Shown in pieces: positions 25,661 through 34,807 of a DNA stretch of 64,000 nt. Position 1 is the stretch's first letter; every line of letters begins with the position of its first letter. Location of the stretch: the NCBI GenBank assembly GCA_900466945.1, contig UBNV01000006.1, forward strand, positions 434,001 to 498,000, given 5' to 3'. A program made the translations under genes and the position numbers. The notes under the pieces are model-generated. The model did no database searches, was not told where the DNA came from, and saw only the letters and a program-made list of their open reading frames with translations. Origin of the DNA: Hyphomicrobiales bacterium (GTDB lineage Bacteria > Pseudomonadota > Alphaproteobacteria > Rhizobiales > Rhizobiaceae).

Positions 25661-26425
25661 ATGTGCGGACGTTTTGCCCTGACTGCGAGCCCGGAAGAAG
25701 TGCGCGAGATCCTCGGCCTGATGGAGCTCGAGGGTTTTCCGCCGCGCTACAATATCGCGCCGACCCAGCCGATCCTCGTTGCGGTCGCTTCGCCGCCGGC
25801 GGAGCCCGGATCGAATCGGCCGGATCGCATGGCGGTCCTGGTGCGCTGGGGCCTGATCCCGTCCTGGGTCAAGTATCCCAAGGAGTTCACGCTCCTGATC
25901 AATGCACGGTCCGAAACCGCAATCGAGAAGGCTTCCTTCCGCGCCGCCATGCGCCATCGGCGCATTCTGGTCCCGACCTCCGGCTTCTACGAGTGGCATA
26001 GGCCCTCGAAGGAAAGCGGCGAACCGCTTCAGGCCTATTGGATCCGCCCGAAAAACGGAGGCATCGTCTGCTTCGGCGGATTGATGGAAACTTACATGGC
26101 GACGGACGGATCCGAACTCGACACGGGCTGTATCCTGACTGTCGGGGCGAATCGGTCGATCGCGCAGATCCACGATCGCATGCCCGTGGTGATCCAGCCG
26201 CAGGACTTCACCCGCTGGCTCGACTGCCGCCAGGGTGAACCGCGCGATGTCGTTGATCTGATGCGCCCCGCCGACGAGGACTATTTCGAGGCGATCCCGG
26301 TTTCGGATCTCGTCAACAAGGTCGTCAATGTCGGTCCGGAACTCCAGGTGCCGGTAACGCCTGCCCCGAAAAAGCAAAAGCCCGCCTCGGACAAATCCGG
26401 CGACGGGCAGATGAGCCTGTTTTAG
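25661..26425 (+). CDS. yedK: SOS response-associated peptidase (SRAP, YedK/HMCES family)
   Basis: Forms a covalent thiazolidine crosslink to abasic sites in single-stranded DNA, protecting them. The 254-residue product has catalytic Cys2 right after the initiator Met (MCGRFALTAS), PRYNIAPTQPILV (about 28-40), the LVPTSGFYEWHRPS segment with the conserved Glu (about 104-117), and IAQIHDRMPVVIQP with the active-site His (about 167-180). ATG 25661 is required for Cys2, so upstream starts are rejected. No strong ribosome binding site is seen. The C-terminal Lys-rich tail is ordinary for alphaproteobacteria. Confidence 0.92.
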   Translation: MCGRFALTASPEEVREILGLMELEGFPPRYNIAPTQPILVAVASPPAEPGSNRPDRMAVLVRWGLIPSWVKYPKEFTLLINARSETAIEKASFRAAMRHRRILVPTSGFYEWHRPSKESGEPLQAYWIRPKNGGIVCFGGLMETYMATDGSELDTGCILTVGANRSIAQIHDRMPVVIQPQDFTRWLDCRQGEPRDVVDLMRPADEDYFEAIPVSDLVNKVVNVGPELQVPVTPAPKKQKPASDKSGDGQMSLF

Positions 26426-26497
26426 GGCAGTACAAGCAAAAACGTGGGACGGTTTTGCGTTCCAAATTGCTTCAAGACACAAGCTGGAAGAGTGCTT

Positions 26498-26641
26498 TCA
26501 GGCGAGCTTCGGGGTCGGCTTGCGCTTCAGCATCAGGGCTGCTGCCAGAACGGCCTTGAGGCCGAGCGGGCGGTAATTCAATGCCAGATTTTCTTGAGCC
26601 GGCTTCTGCTGCTCGGCTTCGGTGTGCGTCGTCATCGTCAT
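26498..26641 (-). CDS. Small basic protein, 47 aa
   Basis: A 47-codon ORF with ATG 26641 and a GAGGAAC site directly upstream. The product begins MTMTTHTEAEQQKPAQENLA, continues with LNYRPLGLKAVLAAALMLKR and ends KPTPKLA: a polar head, a short hydrophobic helix and a basic tail. It may be a membrane-associated small protein. It lies between the convergent SRAP gene and the pssA terminator. I know of no named family. Confidence 0.6.
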   Translation of the reverse strand: MTMTTHTEAEQQKPAQENLALNYRPLGLKAVLAAALMLKRKPTPKLA

Positions 26642-26765
26642 GTTCCTCGGAGTGTTTCCTGACCAGGTATTTTTTTGTTCGCGGCTCTCTCTGCGGAGAT
26701 CATGACAAAAGCGTGACCTGAACTGTGACTCAAATCAATTTTGAAGAAAAAGAGTAGAAACGGAG

Positions 26766-26798
26766 AGCCCCGCACAAGCTTTTCGGCCTGGCGGGGCT
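26766..26798 (-). terminator. Terminator behind pssA
   Basis: AGCCCCGC (26766-26773) and GCGGGGCT (26791-26798) form an 8-bp stem. On the minus strand it is followed by a T-rich stretch (TTTCTACTCTTTTT), 33 bases past the pssA stop. Confidence 0.7.
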
Positions 26799-26830
26799 GG
26801 ATTTTCCTCGAAAGCCTACGAAAAATCGAC

Positions 26831-27691
26831 TCAGACGCCCCGATCGATCTCCGAAAGTCCCTTTTCGGCTGATTCTTCTCCGATCGTCAGCGTGCCATAG
26901 CGGCGATGCCAGTTGCGGGCACCAAACGGCAGCGAGCAGAGATAGAGAAGCACGCTCACGACCAGCACTTCCCAGGTGAAGCTCATCAGCAGCGCGACAT
27001 AGAGCACGACGCCGAGAATCACTGGCAGCACGAAATCCCGGCGGATGTGGCTGGTCTCCGACTTGCCCGACCAGACGGGCAGGCGGCTGACGAGCAGATA
27101 GGCGATGACGATCGTGTAGGCCGTGCTGGCATAGGCAAAGGCGCCGACCGGTGCCACGCCGAGAAAGCCGAGATAGACAGGCAGGAGGACGAGGGCAGCC
27201 CCAGCAGGCGCCGGCACGCCGACGAAAAACTCCGACTGCCAAGGCGCCTTGGTCTCGCGCTCGTCCATCACGTTGAAGCGCGCAAGGCGAAGTCCGGCGG
27301 CGATGGCGTAGATGAGAGCGGCGATCCAACCGAGCGAGCGGGCCTGGTCGAGCACGAAGACATAGAGGACGAGAGCAGGCGCGACGCCGAAATTGATGAT
27401 GTCGGCAAGCGAATCCATCTGGGCGCCGAACTTCGACGTCGCCTTCATCATGCGCGCGATGCGCCCGTCGATGCCGTCGAGAAAGGCCGCGGCCAGAACC
27501 ATGGCGACCGCGAGTTCATAACGGTTCTCGAAGGCGAGGCGAACGCCGGTCAGGCCGGCGCAGATGGCAAGCACCGTGATCAGGTTCGGAATGATCAGCC
27601 GAAGCGGGATTTCGCGAAGCCGCGGCCCGCGCGCACTCGTATCGGTGCCGGATGCGGGTCGGGTCTCGGTCGTCGGGTTCGGGGCTTCCAT
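26831..27691 (-). CDS. pssA: CDP-diacylglycerol-serine O-phosphatidyltransferase
   Basis: Makes phosphatidylserine from CDP-diacylglycerol and serine at the inner membrane. The 286-residue product has the CDP-alcohol phosphotransferase signature with DGIDGRIARMMKATSKFGAQ and then MDSLAD (about 71-96), where the spaced Asp residues bind metal. About eight hydrophobic segments follow. ATG 27691 has AGGAAGAG five bases upstream; a GTG six bases earlier lies too close to that site. It follows psd by 12 bases, so both steps to phosphatidylethanolamine are encoded together. Confidence 0.94.
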   Translation of the reverse strand: MEAPNPTTETRPASGTDTSARGPRLREIPLRLIIPNLITVLAICAGLTGVRLAFENRYELAVAMVLAAAFLDGIDGRIARMMKATSKFGAQMDSLADIINFGVAPALVLYVFVLDQARSLGWIAALIYAIAAGLRLARFNVMDERETKAPWQSEFFVGVPAPAGAALVLLPVYLGFLGVAPVGAFAYASTAYTIVIAYLLVSRLPVWSGKSETSHIRRDFVLPVILGVVLYVALLMSFTWEVLVVSVLLYLCSLPFGARNWHRRYGTLTIGEESAEKGLSEIDRGV

Positions 27692-27703
27692 CGACACTCT
27701 TCC

Positions 27704-28402
27704 TTAGCTGCGGCGACTGATCGTCGGCCCCTTGGTCGAGCCGAATTCGGCGATAACAGTCTCACCGGCAATAGCGGTCTGGCCGAGCGAGACGCGGGGC
27801 TCGAAACCGGCGGGCAGGAACACGTCGAGACGCGAGCCGAAGCGGATGAGACCGAAACGCTCGCCGGCATCCAGCGGCTCGTTCGGGTTGGTCCAGCAGA
27901 TGATCCGGCGGGCGACGAGGCCGGCGATCTGCACGACACCGATCTGGCCGTGTCTGCTTTCGATGACGAGGCCATTGCGTTCGTTGTCGATACTGGCCTT
28001 GTCCAGTTCAGCGTTGAGGAACTGGCCTTCCTTGTAGGCGATCGTCGTCACGCGGCCGCGAACCGGCGCGCGGTTCACATGGCAGTTGAATACGTTCATG
28101 AAGACGGTGATGCGTAGCATCGGCTCATGGCCGAGATTGAGTTCTTCCGGCGGTATCGACATTTGCACCGAGGACACGCGGCCGTCGGCGGGGCTGATCA
28201 CGATATCGTCGTCCTGCGGCGTAACGCGCTCGGGATCACGGAAGAAATAGGCGCACCACAAAGTCAGCACCATTCCGACCCAGAACAACGGGTCCCAGAT
28301 CCAGCCGAGAACCAGCGAAGCAACGAAGAAGGCCGCGACGAAGGGATAGCCTTCCTTGTGCACGGGAACGATCGTCTTGCGGATGGTTTCGAACAGGTCC
28401 AT
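27704..28402 (-). CDS. psd: Phosphatidylserine decarboxylase proenzyme
   Basis: Decarboxylates phosphatidylserine to phosphatidylethanolamine. The 232-residue product is of the short archaeal/alphaproteobacterial type. Self-cleavage at the FGST motif (Ser222, near the C-terminus) makes the pyruvoyl group. Two hydrophobic segments (about 18-55) anchor it, and conserved [15 protein letters not shown] sequence is present ([13 protein letters not shown], about 75-87) with [14 protein letters not shown] (about 108-121). ATG 28402 ([10 protein letters not shown]) has GAGGAC upstream and matches family starts. Confidence 0.94.
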   Translation of the reverse strand: MDLFETIRKTIVPVHKEGYPFVAAFFVASLVLGWIWDPLFWVGMVLTLWCAYFFRDPERVTPQDDDIVISPADGRVSSVQMSIPPEELNLGHEPMLRITVFMNVFNCHVNRAPVRGRVTTIAYKEGQFLNAELDKASIDNERNGLVIESRHGQIGVVQIAGLVARRIICWTNPNEPLDAGERFGLIRFGSRLDVFLPAGFEPRVSLGQTAIAGETVIAEFGSTKGPTISRRS

Positions 28403-28645
28403 TTGGGTCCTCGGTCTTTGCAATGTTTCGCCCGTGACTACCTTGAAAGCCGGACATGGGCAATGCCGACGGTCAAATCAAGCCGGCTTAAAGCACTTGT
28501 GACAATTCCCGTTTGGCCCAAAAAAAGGTCAGCTCGTTTCTTTTCCGTCGAGATTTTGTAAATAACTCCACCCTAAAAAAGGGGGATTAGATTTAAAGGG
28601 GATCCGGATTGGCACCTTCATGGCCGGCCCGGAAGAGGACCGCCA

Positions 28646-29929
28646 TTGCAGCTCGCCAGAATACCAGTAACAGACAAAGACACGGCTCAGCTCGCAACCA
28701 TTGCTTGGTACTCGGCCGGAAATCTGCCCCCGCCTTCCGCGATCGCCTCGCTCGCTCCCGCCATTGTCCGGACGCCGGATGCCTTGCAGGCCGTGTCCAT
28801 CTGCTTCCTCGAGGCGGCGAGCCAAAATGCTATCGACGTCCTGCGTCTTACAAGGGCATCATGTGGTGACTCAATCTATATGGTCGCCGTGCCAGAAGCT
28901 GTGGGGGTGGAGTTTCAGGCCGAACTGTTCGAGGCGGGCGCCGACGACCTGCTCTTGGAGGAGGGGACCCATCACCTGCTGCGCTGTCTTCTGCGTGCCA
29001 AGCGTCATCTCACTCTGGTCCAGAGCCACGAGCAGCAGCGCGAAGTCCTGCAGGACCGACTGGACACCTGGCAGGACGGCCTCGATCACCTGCCCACGCC
29101 GATCTATCTCAAGGACGTCGGCGGCCGCTATCTCGGTTGCAACACGGCTTTCAGCCAGTTCGTCGGCGCCGAGCACGACCGCGTGATCGGGCAGACGCTC
29201 TCCGCTTTTCTGCCCGAGGACGTCGCAGAGGTGCACCGGCAATCCGATCTCGAAGTCATGCGAAAAGGTGGTGTGATCCGCGTTGAAACGGATGTCTGCA
29301 TGCCTGAGACCGGCATGCGGCACATCATGTTGCACAAGGCCTGTGTGGCCTCCCGAGACGGAGGCTTGCGCGGTCTTGCTGGCTTGGTGCTCGACATCAC
29401 CGAACGCAAGGAGCTGGAGGCCCGCCTGACAGCCGCCGCGGAGCGCGATCCTCTCACCAATGCCTATAACCGGCGCAAGTTCTTCCAGGTCGCGGCATCG
29501 GCGACGGAACAGGCCAACGAGCCCGAAGCCCGCTTTGCCGTCGCGGTCATCGACGTCGATCAGTTCAAGTCGATCAATGACGAATTGGGACATGGCGAGG
29601 GGGATGTGACCCTGTGCTCGATCGTCGACACGCTGCGCACCCATGAGGACGAGGGCGTGTTGGTGGCAAGGGCCGGCGGCGAGGAATTCTTCGCCTTCTT
29701 CTCGGGAGAAAACGCACGGCACGCCGCGGAGATCCTCGAACGCATGCGCAGCGATATCGCCCGCTATTGCCAGGTCTCCACTGGTGTCGGGGCGGCCGGT
29801 ACGATCAGCATCGGTCTTGCCGACTTCGATCCCCGTGAGGAAAGCATCGATCACGCCCTTCGCCGTGCAGACCGGGCACTCTACCGTGCGAAACGCGATG
29901 GGCGAAACAGGCTTTACGAGGCGGACTAG
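28646..29929 (+). CDS. Diguanylate cyclase with pseudo-receiver and PAS domains
   Basis: Makes the second messenger cyclic di-GMP. The 427-residue protein has an N-terminal receiver-like region (about 15-122) whose end, ADDLLLEEGTHHLLRCLLRA, matches the tail of receiver domains but lacks the conserved Lys-Pro. Next come a PAS domain (about 140-255, with LPTPIYLKDVGGRYLGCN and VLDITERKELE) and a GGDEF domain (about 265-427) with an active GGEEF at 344-348. The RxxD inhibitory site is not present at the usual place. The start is TTG 28646 with GAGGA six bases upstream; no in-frame ATG lies close. The 243 bases upstream are shared with psd and show no clear promoter. Confidence 0.9.
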   Translation: MQLARIPVTDKDTAQLATIAWYSAGNLPPPSAIASLAPAIVRTPDALQAVSICFLEAASQNAIDVLRLTRASCGDSIYMVAVPEAVGVEFQAELFEAGADDLLLEEGTHHLLRCLLRAKRHLTLVQSHEQQREVLQDRLDTWQDGLDHLPTPIYLKDVGGRYLGCNTAFSQFVGAEHDRVIGQTLSAFLPEDVAEVHRQSDLEVMRKGGVIRVETDVCMPETGMRHIMLHKACVASRDGGLRGLAGLVLDITERKELEARLTAAAERDPLTNAYNRRKFFQVAASATEQANEPEARFAVAVIDVDQFKSINDELGHGEGDVTLCSIVDTLRTHEDEGVLVARAGGEEFFAFFSGENARHAAEILERMRSDIARYCQVSTGVGAAGTISIGLADFDPREESIDHALRRADRALYRAKRDGRNRLYEAD

Positions 29930-29946
29930 AGCCCGCCTCGGTCTGA

Positions 29947-31836
29947 TCAGATCGCCGGCGGACGACGCACGACAACGCCGAGCTCATCGCTCTCGCGCAC
30001 CTGCCGAAGCTTTTCTTCTGCCTGGGTGGCTTCCCGCTGGCGGTTCCACATCGAAGCGTACAGGCCATTTTGCTCCAGGAGATCGGCATGGCTGCCGCGC
30101 TCGGCAATTTCCCCACCCTTCAAGACGATGATCTCGTCGGCCCCAACCACGGTCGAAAGACGGTGGGCAATGACGAGTGTGGTGCGGTTCTTCGAGACGA
30201 TATCAAGTGCTGACTGGATCTCGTGTTCGGTCGTCGTGTCGAGAGCAGATGTCGCCTCGTCGAGAATGAGGATCGGCGGGGCCTTCAGCACGGTACGCGC
30301 AATCGCGACGCGCTGTTTTTCGCCGCCGGATAGCTTCAGGCCGCGTTCGCCGACCTTGGTCTCGAAGCCCTCCGGCAGGTCCTTGATGAAGTTCGAGATC
30401 TGCGCAATTTCTGCCGCCTGGACGATGTCGTCTTCCGCAGCACCCGGTCGGCCATAGCGGATGTTGTAGGCGATCGTGTCGTTGAACAGCACTGTATCCT
30501 GCGGGACCATGCCGATCGCGGCTCGGAGCGACTTCTGCGTGATGTCGCGCACGTCCTGACCATCGATGGTGATCGAGCCCTTCTGCACATCGTAGAAGCG
30601 ATAGAGCAGGCGGGAAATGGTAGACTTGCCCGCCCCCGATGGACCGACGACGGCGACCGTCTTGCCAGCCGGCACTTCGAAGGACACGCCCTTGAGGATC
30701 GGCCGTTCGGGATCGTAGTGGAAATGCACGTCCTTGAAGGCAATGGCGCCCTGCGCGATGACCAGTGGCTTGGCATCGGGCCTGTCCACGACTTCGGCCT
30801 CGACTTCCAGCAGATCGAACATCTGCTCGATATCGGTCAGGCCCTGGCGGATTTCGCGGTAGACGAAGCCGATGAAGTTGAGCGGGATCGACAGCTGCAT
30901 CAGCATGGCGTTGACGAAGACGAAATCGCCGATCGTCTGCTCGCCGCGCTGCACGGCAAGGGCCGACATGACCATGATGATTGCCGTGCCGATGCCGAAG
31001 ATGAGGCCCTGGCCGAAGTTCAGCCAGCCGAGCGAGGTCCAGACCTGGGTCGCGGACTTCTCGTACTTCGCCATGGAGGCATCGAAGCGCTTCGCTTCCA
31101 TCTCCTCGTTGCCGAAGTACTTGACCGTCTCGAAGTTGAGGAGCGAGTCGATCGCCTTGGTGTTGGCATCCGTGTCGCTGTCGTTCATCGCGCGACGGAT
31201 GCCGATGCGCCAGTCGGAGGCCCGGATGGTGAACCAGATATAGGCCCAGACGGTGAAGGCGGTAACGCCGAGATAGGAGAAGCCGTAGGTCCACCAGAAG
31301 ATCGCAGCGGTCAGGATGAATTCGATCAGGGTCGGGATCGAGTTGAGGATCGTGAAGCGCACAATCGTCTCGATACCCTTGGTGCCGCGCTCGATGATGC
31401 GCGAAAGGCCGCCTGTCTTGCGCTCCAGGTGGAAGCGCAGCGACAGCTGGTGCATGTGCACGAAAGTCTTGAAGGCGAGCTGCCGCACCGCATGTTGGCC
31501 GACGCTGGCAAACAGCGCATCGCGCAACTGGTTGAGGCCGACCTGCAGGATCCGGGTGAGATTGTAGAAGATGACGAGTGCTACGGCGCCGAGCAGGAAG
31601 GTCGGGAGAAGTCCCGCCATGTCGATGCGGCCGTCTAACGCATCAGTGGCCCATTTGAAGAAATAGGGAACGAGGATGAGGACAAATTTCGAGATGAGCA
31701 GGAAAACGGTCGCCCAGACCACCCGCATCTTGAGATCGAGCCGGTTCGCCGGCCACATATAGGGCCAGAGGTTGACGAGCGTCTGCATGGGGTTGCCGTC
31801 GTCGGCCGATACCGTTTTCTTCTTCGCCTCAGCCAT
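29947..31836 (-). CDS. Atm1-type ABC exporter (half transporter)
   Basis: A 629-residue fused membrane-ATPase half transporter. Six membrane helices span about 35-340. The Atm1/HMT1 hallmark SLLNFETVKYFGNEE lies at about 231-245. The nucleotide-binding domain has Walker A GPSGAGKST (398-406), signature LSGGEKQR and Walker B ILILDEATSALD. Bacterial Atm1 relatives export glutathione-based metal or persulfide conjugates, which is the likely role here. ATG 31836 (MAEAKKK) is preferred over a start at 31866, because a strong terminator hairpin ends near there. The stop is 17 bases from the convergent diguanylate cyclase gene. Confidence 0.92.
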   Translation of the reverse strand: MAEAKKKTVSADDGNPMQTLVNLWPYMWPANRLDLKMRVVWATVFLLISKFVLILVPYFFKWATDALDGRIDMAGLLPTFLLGAVALVIFYNLTRILQVGLNQLRDALFASVGQHAVRQLAFKTFVHMHQLSLRFHLERKTGGLSRIIERGTKGIETIVRFTILNSIPTLIEFILTAAIFWWTYGFSYLGVTAFTVWAYIWFTIRASDWRIGIRRAMNDSDTDANTKAIDSLLNFETVKYFGNEEMEAKRFDASMAKYEKSATQVWTSLGWLNFGQGLIFGIGTAIIMVMSALAVQRGEQTIGDFVFVNAMLMQLSIPLNFIGFVYREIRQGLTDIEQMFDLLEVEAEVVDRPDAKPLVIAQGAIAFKDVHFHYDPERPILKGVSFEVPAGKTVAVVGPSGAGKSTISRLLYRFYDVQKGSITIDGQDVRDITQKSLRAAIGMVPQDTVLFNDTIAYNIRYGRPGAAEDDIVQAAEIAQISNFIKDLPEGFETKVGERGLKLSGGEKQRVAIARTVLKAPPILILDEATSALDTTTEHEIQSALDIVSKNRTTLVIAHRLSTVVGADEIIVLKGGEIAERGSHADLLEQNGLYASMWNRQREATQAEEKLRQVRESDELGVVVRRPPAI

Positions 31837-31864
31837 CCCCGACCCTCTCGATTGCCTGCAGATC

Positions 31865-31894
31865 AAAAAGCGGCGACCCTTTTGGGATCGCCGC
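31865..31894 (-). terminator. Strong Rho-independent terminator between the LysM and Atm1-type genes
   Basis: GCGGCGA pairs with TCGCCGC and CCC with GGG around TTTT (31870-31894). On the minus strand this is followed by TTTTTG. It should end transcription of the LysM gene, but leaves only about 30 bases before the Atm1-type start codon. Confidence 0.8.
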
Positions 31895-31948
31895 CGTCAC
31901 TCACTTAGGTTTGCGCTTTCGCGAATACAATAACAGAACTGTGAAAGC

Positions 31949-34018
31949 TCAGTTCACCGGCTCGCCACGCAGCCGTTTGCGATGGAGCTCTTCGGAATTG
32001 GGAAGCGCTTCCCGCGGGACGGTGAAGATCTGGCCTGGCTCAATGCGGTCCGGATTGTTGATCGTGGTTTCGTTCGCGAGATAGATCGTGGTGTAACGCA
32101 CGCCCTGGCCATAGACACGACGCGAGATCTGCCAGAGCGTATCGCCGCGACGGATGATCACGCTGTTGTCGCTCGGCGCAAGCGGCGCCTGCTGGATCGT
32201 CTTCGGCTCGGACGAATCGGAAGCGGCGGGCGCTGTGGTCCCGGCCTCCGTCGAGACGGCGGCCGACTGCGAGACAGTGACCGGTGTCTGCTCGGCCAGC
32301 AGCTCGCGGATCAGCGCGACCAGCTTCGGCAGAGCAGTGCCCAGTGCGTCCACGTCGCCGGTCGGAACCGCCTGTAGCAGAGCCAGTGCTTCCTTTGCCT
32401 TCGCCGACTGGGCATTGACGGATGCCGCGAACTCCGGAGCCGTGTTTGCGTCCGCGCGGAAGCCTGTGATCGACTGCAAACCGATTTCCGTCGCTGAGCG
32501 GGCTGCAGCCGCCTGTTCGAGCGCCGGCTTCTGACCATTGGCGAAGAGATTCTCGAGGATGGTCATCGCCTTGGTGAGCGAGATCCGCAGACGTTCGAAC
32601 TCGACCTGATCCGGGCTTGCCGAGGTCGAGGCTGCAGGGTTGGGGGTCTGGGCGACGACGGAAACCTGCTCGCCTGCCGGACGCTCGAACGGAACCGAGG
32701 CGCGCACGACGACCTTGCCGGTCGCATCGAGCAGTTCGACTTCGACGATATGATTGCCGACTTCGAGCTTCATTTGCCCTTCGATGACGAAATTGCCGCC
32801 GGCATCGCTGGTGGCTTCTCCGATCAGGGCCTTGTCGGCATAACCACGAACGGTCGCACCGGCCGGGGCCTTGCCGGCGACAAAGATACGATCACCCTCA
32901 AGTTCGACGGCTGTGACCTGAACTTCGGTCGCCCCGGGCAGGGCGGGTTGAGTGTCGGTCGACGGCTGGTTCGCAGGTGCCGCAGCCGTCTCAGTACTGC
33001 CCGGGAGGGGCGGCGCCGAAGCCGCGAGTTCGCTGGCTGCTGCCGGCAGTTCGGGCAGGGTGACGCTTCCGGCAGGCGCTGTGGGGCGTGCCACGCGATC
33101 CGTGGTCGCAGCGGCCGTCTGGGTGCCGGCAGTCTCGGAACCAGGAAGTGTGATCATGCGGCTCGCTTCGCCCGGCTTCGACACCATGGCGAGCAATTCG
33201 CCCTTGCCACCTTCGGGCACCGAGATCGTCGCGACCTCTTCCGAAGTCACGACCTTGCCGTCCGGCGCCGTGGCGCGGATCTGCAGGGAGTGGTCGCCGG
33301 GTGCCAGGGGCTGATCTAGCACGGCTGCGAAGTCGCCGGTGGCATCGACCGTCTGCGAGGAAATGACCTGACCGCCATTGAGGATTTCGACCTTGGCACC
33401 GGCGACGGCATTGCCGGCGATGACGGTCGAACCATCCGGCTCGACACGCAGCACGTCGAAGCGCGGGGTCGTCGAGTCGGCGATTTCCGCCACCGGGGCA
33501 GGGGTGACCGGATTGCCGAGCAGTGCGTCCTTGATCGAGGCGAGCATGCCGGCAGCCTGTGCCGGGTCGGTTGGCAATTGCTGAAGAAGGGCAAGCGCGC
33601 GGGCCGCATCGGCCTGCACCGCCTTGATGCCGTCGGTCAGTGTGGCATCCAGTCCTTCTGGGATCTCGATCGACGCCAAGGCCTGGACCGCACCCTGCGC
33701 CAGCGTGCGTGCTGCAGTATAGGCTTCGATGCCGGGCGTGCGGCCGTCGGCGAAGAGCGCGGAAACGCCGTCGATCGCCTTCACGGCCTCGGCCTTCAGC
33801 CTGTCCATCTTCTGGCTTGCGGCGCTCGCCACGTCGGCCACGGCAGCTTCTGCTGTGGCGCCAGCCTGCTCGGCGGCCGATGTCGCTGCGTCGGCCCCTG
33901 CATTGACTGTCGGCGCGTCGGATGTCGGCGCATTGAGGCGCGGCATGATGACGAACACCATCAGCAGGCTGACAATGGCCAATACGAGCAACACCACCCA
34001 GAGGGCACGGTTCTTCAT
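31949..34018 (-). CDS. Membrane-anchored LysM protein with duplicated domains
   Basis: A 689-residue envelope protein. One membrane anchor (about 5-27) precedes an Ala-rich helical domain (about 60-165), an Ig-like domain (about 185-265), a Pro/Ala-rich linker, a second Ig-like domain (about 365-440), a second helical domain (about 470-580) and a C-terminal LysM domain (about 615-670, RGDTLWQISRRVYGQG) that should bind peptidoglycan. The helical pair shares LFADGRTPGIEAYTAARTLA against LFANGQKPALEQAAAARSAT, and both continue to ALALLQ. The Ig-like pair shares an AGA.V.......I...T.DA.GDF pattern. Related LysM proteins of rhizobia are larger or smaller. Function unknown; a cell-wall structural or anchoring role is likely. 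Confidence 0.85.
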   Translation of the reverse strand: MKNRALWVVLLVLAIVSLLMVFVIMPRLNAPTSDAPTVNAGADAATSAAEQAGATAEAAVADVASAASQKMDRLKAEAVKAIDGVSALFADGRTPGIEAYTAARTLAQGAVQALASIEIPEGLDATLTDGIKAVQADAARALALLQQLPTDPAQAAGMLASIKDALLGNPVTPAPVAEIADSTTPRFDVLRVEPDGSTVIAGNAVAGAKVEILNGGQVISSQTVDATGDFAAVLDQPLAPGDHSLQIRATAPDGKVVTSEEVATISVPEGGKGELLAMVSKPGEASRMITLPGSETAGTQTAAATTDRVARPTAPAGSVTLPELPAAASELAASAPPLPGSTETAAAPANQPSTDTQPALPGATEVQVTAVELEGDRIFVAGKAPAGATVRGYADKALIGEATSDAGGNFVIEGQMKLEVGNHIVEVELLDATGKVVVRASVPFERPAGEQVSVVAQTPNPAASTSASPDQVEFERLRISLTKAMTILENLFANGQKPALEQAAAARSATEIGLQSITGFRADANTAPEFAASVNAQSAKAKEALALLQAVPTGDVDALGTALPKLVALIRELLAEQTPVTVSQSAAVSTEAGTTAPAASDSSEPKTIQQAPLAPSDNSVIIRRGDTLWQISRRVYGQGVRYTTIYLANETTINNPDRIEPGQIFTVPREALPNSEELHRKRLRGEPVN

Positions 34019-34176
34019 GTCTCAAGTCTCCCGGCGGAACAGCCGCCATATCCCTTGGAATTGCTAGCCTTAACCGCTTGTTTCGACAAGCGTCACGACC
34101 CTATTCCGGCCGGTCGGCCTCCGCTTTTCAGCCAATTTTGTTGACCTTGCGCGGATGAGCCTGTTTTTTGCCCCCT

Positions 34177-34797
34177 ATGAGCGAAGAAAAATCCCCGATT
34201 CGATCCGTCTGCGTCTATTGCGGCTCCCAGCCAGGACGCGATCCCGCCTTCATGGAAGCTGGCCGGCTATTCGGCCGTGCGCTGGCAGAAAACAATCTCC
34301 GCCTCGTCTATGGCGGTGGAACCAAGGGCATCATGGGTGCGGTCGCTTCGGGCGTATTGTCCGCCGGCGGCCATGTGACCGGCATCATACCCGAGTTCCT
34401 CGTCGACATGGAAGCGACACGTCATTCGCTCGGCCAGTTGAACGAACTGATCATCACCAAGGACATGCACGAGCGCAAGCACGCCATGTTCGAGCGCTCT
34501 GACGCTTTCGTGACCCTTCCGGGAGGCATTGGTACCCTGGAGGAGATCGTCGAGATCATGACCTGGGGCCAGCTCGGCCGTCACGCCAAGCCGATGGTCT
34601 TTGCCAATGTAAATGATTTCTGGCAGCCGATGCTGGAACTGATCGACCACATGTCGGCATCGGGCTTCATCCACACGGCGCACCTCGTACGACCGCTGGT
34701 CATCGACCGGATCGAAGATATCGTGCCGGCCATCGAGCAGCGCTGGGCCGAGACCGGAGCGCCCGAAGGCGACCCGGAGACGATTTCCAAGCTGTGA
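34177..34797 (+). CDS. LOG family protein (TIGR00730)
   Basis: A Rossmann-fold phosphoribohydrolase of 206 residues. The family motif PGGIGTLEE lies at 115-123, with VYCGSQPGRDPAF near the start, LVYGGGTKGIMGAVA (43-57) and KDMHERKHAMF (95-105). Members release free bases from nucleoside monophosphates; in plants and some bacteria they make active cytokinins. Both roles are possible here. ATG 34177 is preferred to TTG 34168. It is divergent from the LysM gene and convergent with rarD. Confidence 0.9.
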   Translation: MSEEKSPIRSVCVYCGSQPGRDPAFMEAGRLFGRALAENNLRLVYGGGTKGIMGAVASGVLSAGGHVTGIIPEFLVDMEATRHSLGQLNELIITKDMHERKHAMFERSDAFVTLPGGIGTLEEIVEIMTWGQLGRHAKPMVFANVNDFWQPMLELIDHMSASGFIHTAHLVRPLVIDRIEDIVPAIEQRWAETGAPEGDPETISKL

Positions 34798-34807
34798 GGC
34801 GAAAGGA

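Noticed and set aside
28871..29854. 327-codon open frame opposite the diguanylate cyclase gene
   Set aside because: Antisense shadow; the plus-strand gene has PAS and GGEEF motifs.
29917..29940. CGAGGCGG/CCGCCTCG hairpin at the end of the first diguanylate cyclase gene as terminator
   Set aside because: The stem overlaps the last codons and lacks a T tract on either strand; it may help stop the convergent transcripts, but evidence is too weak to list.
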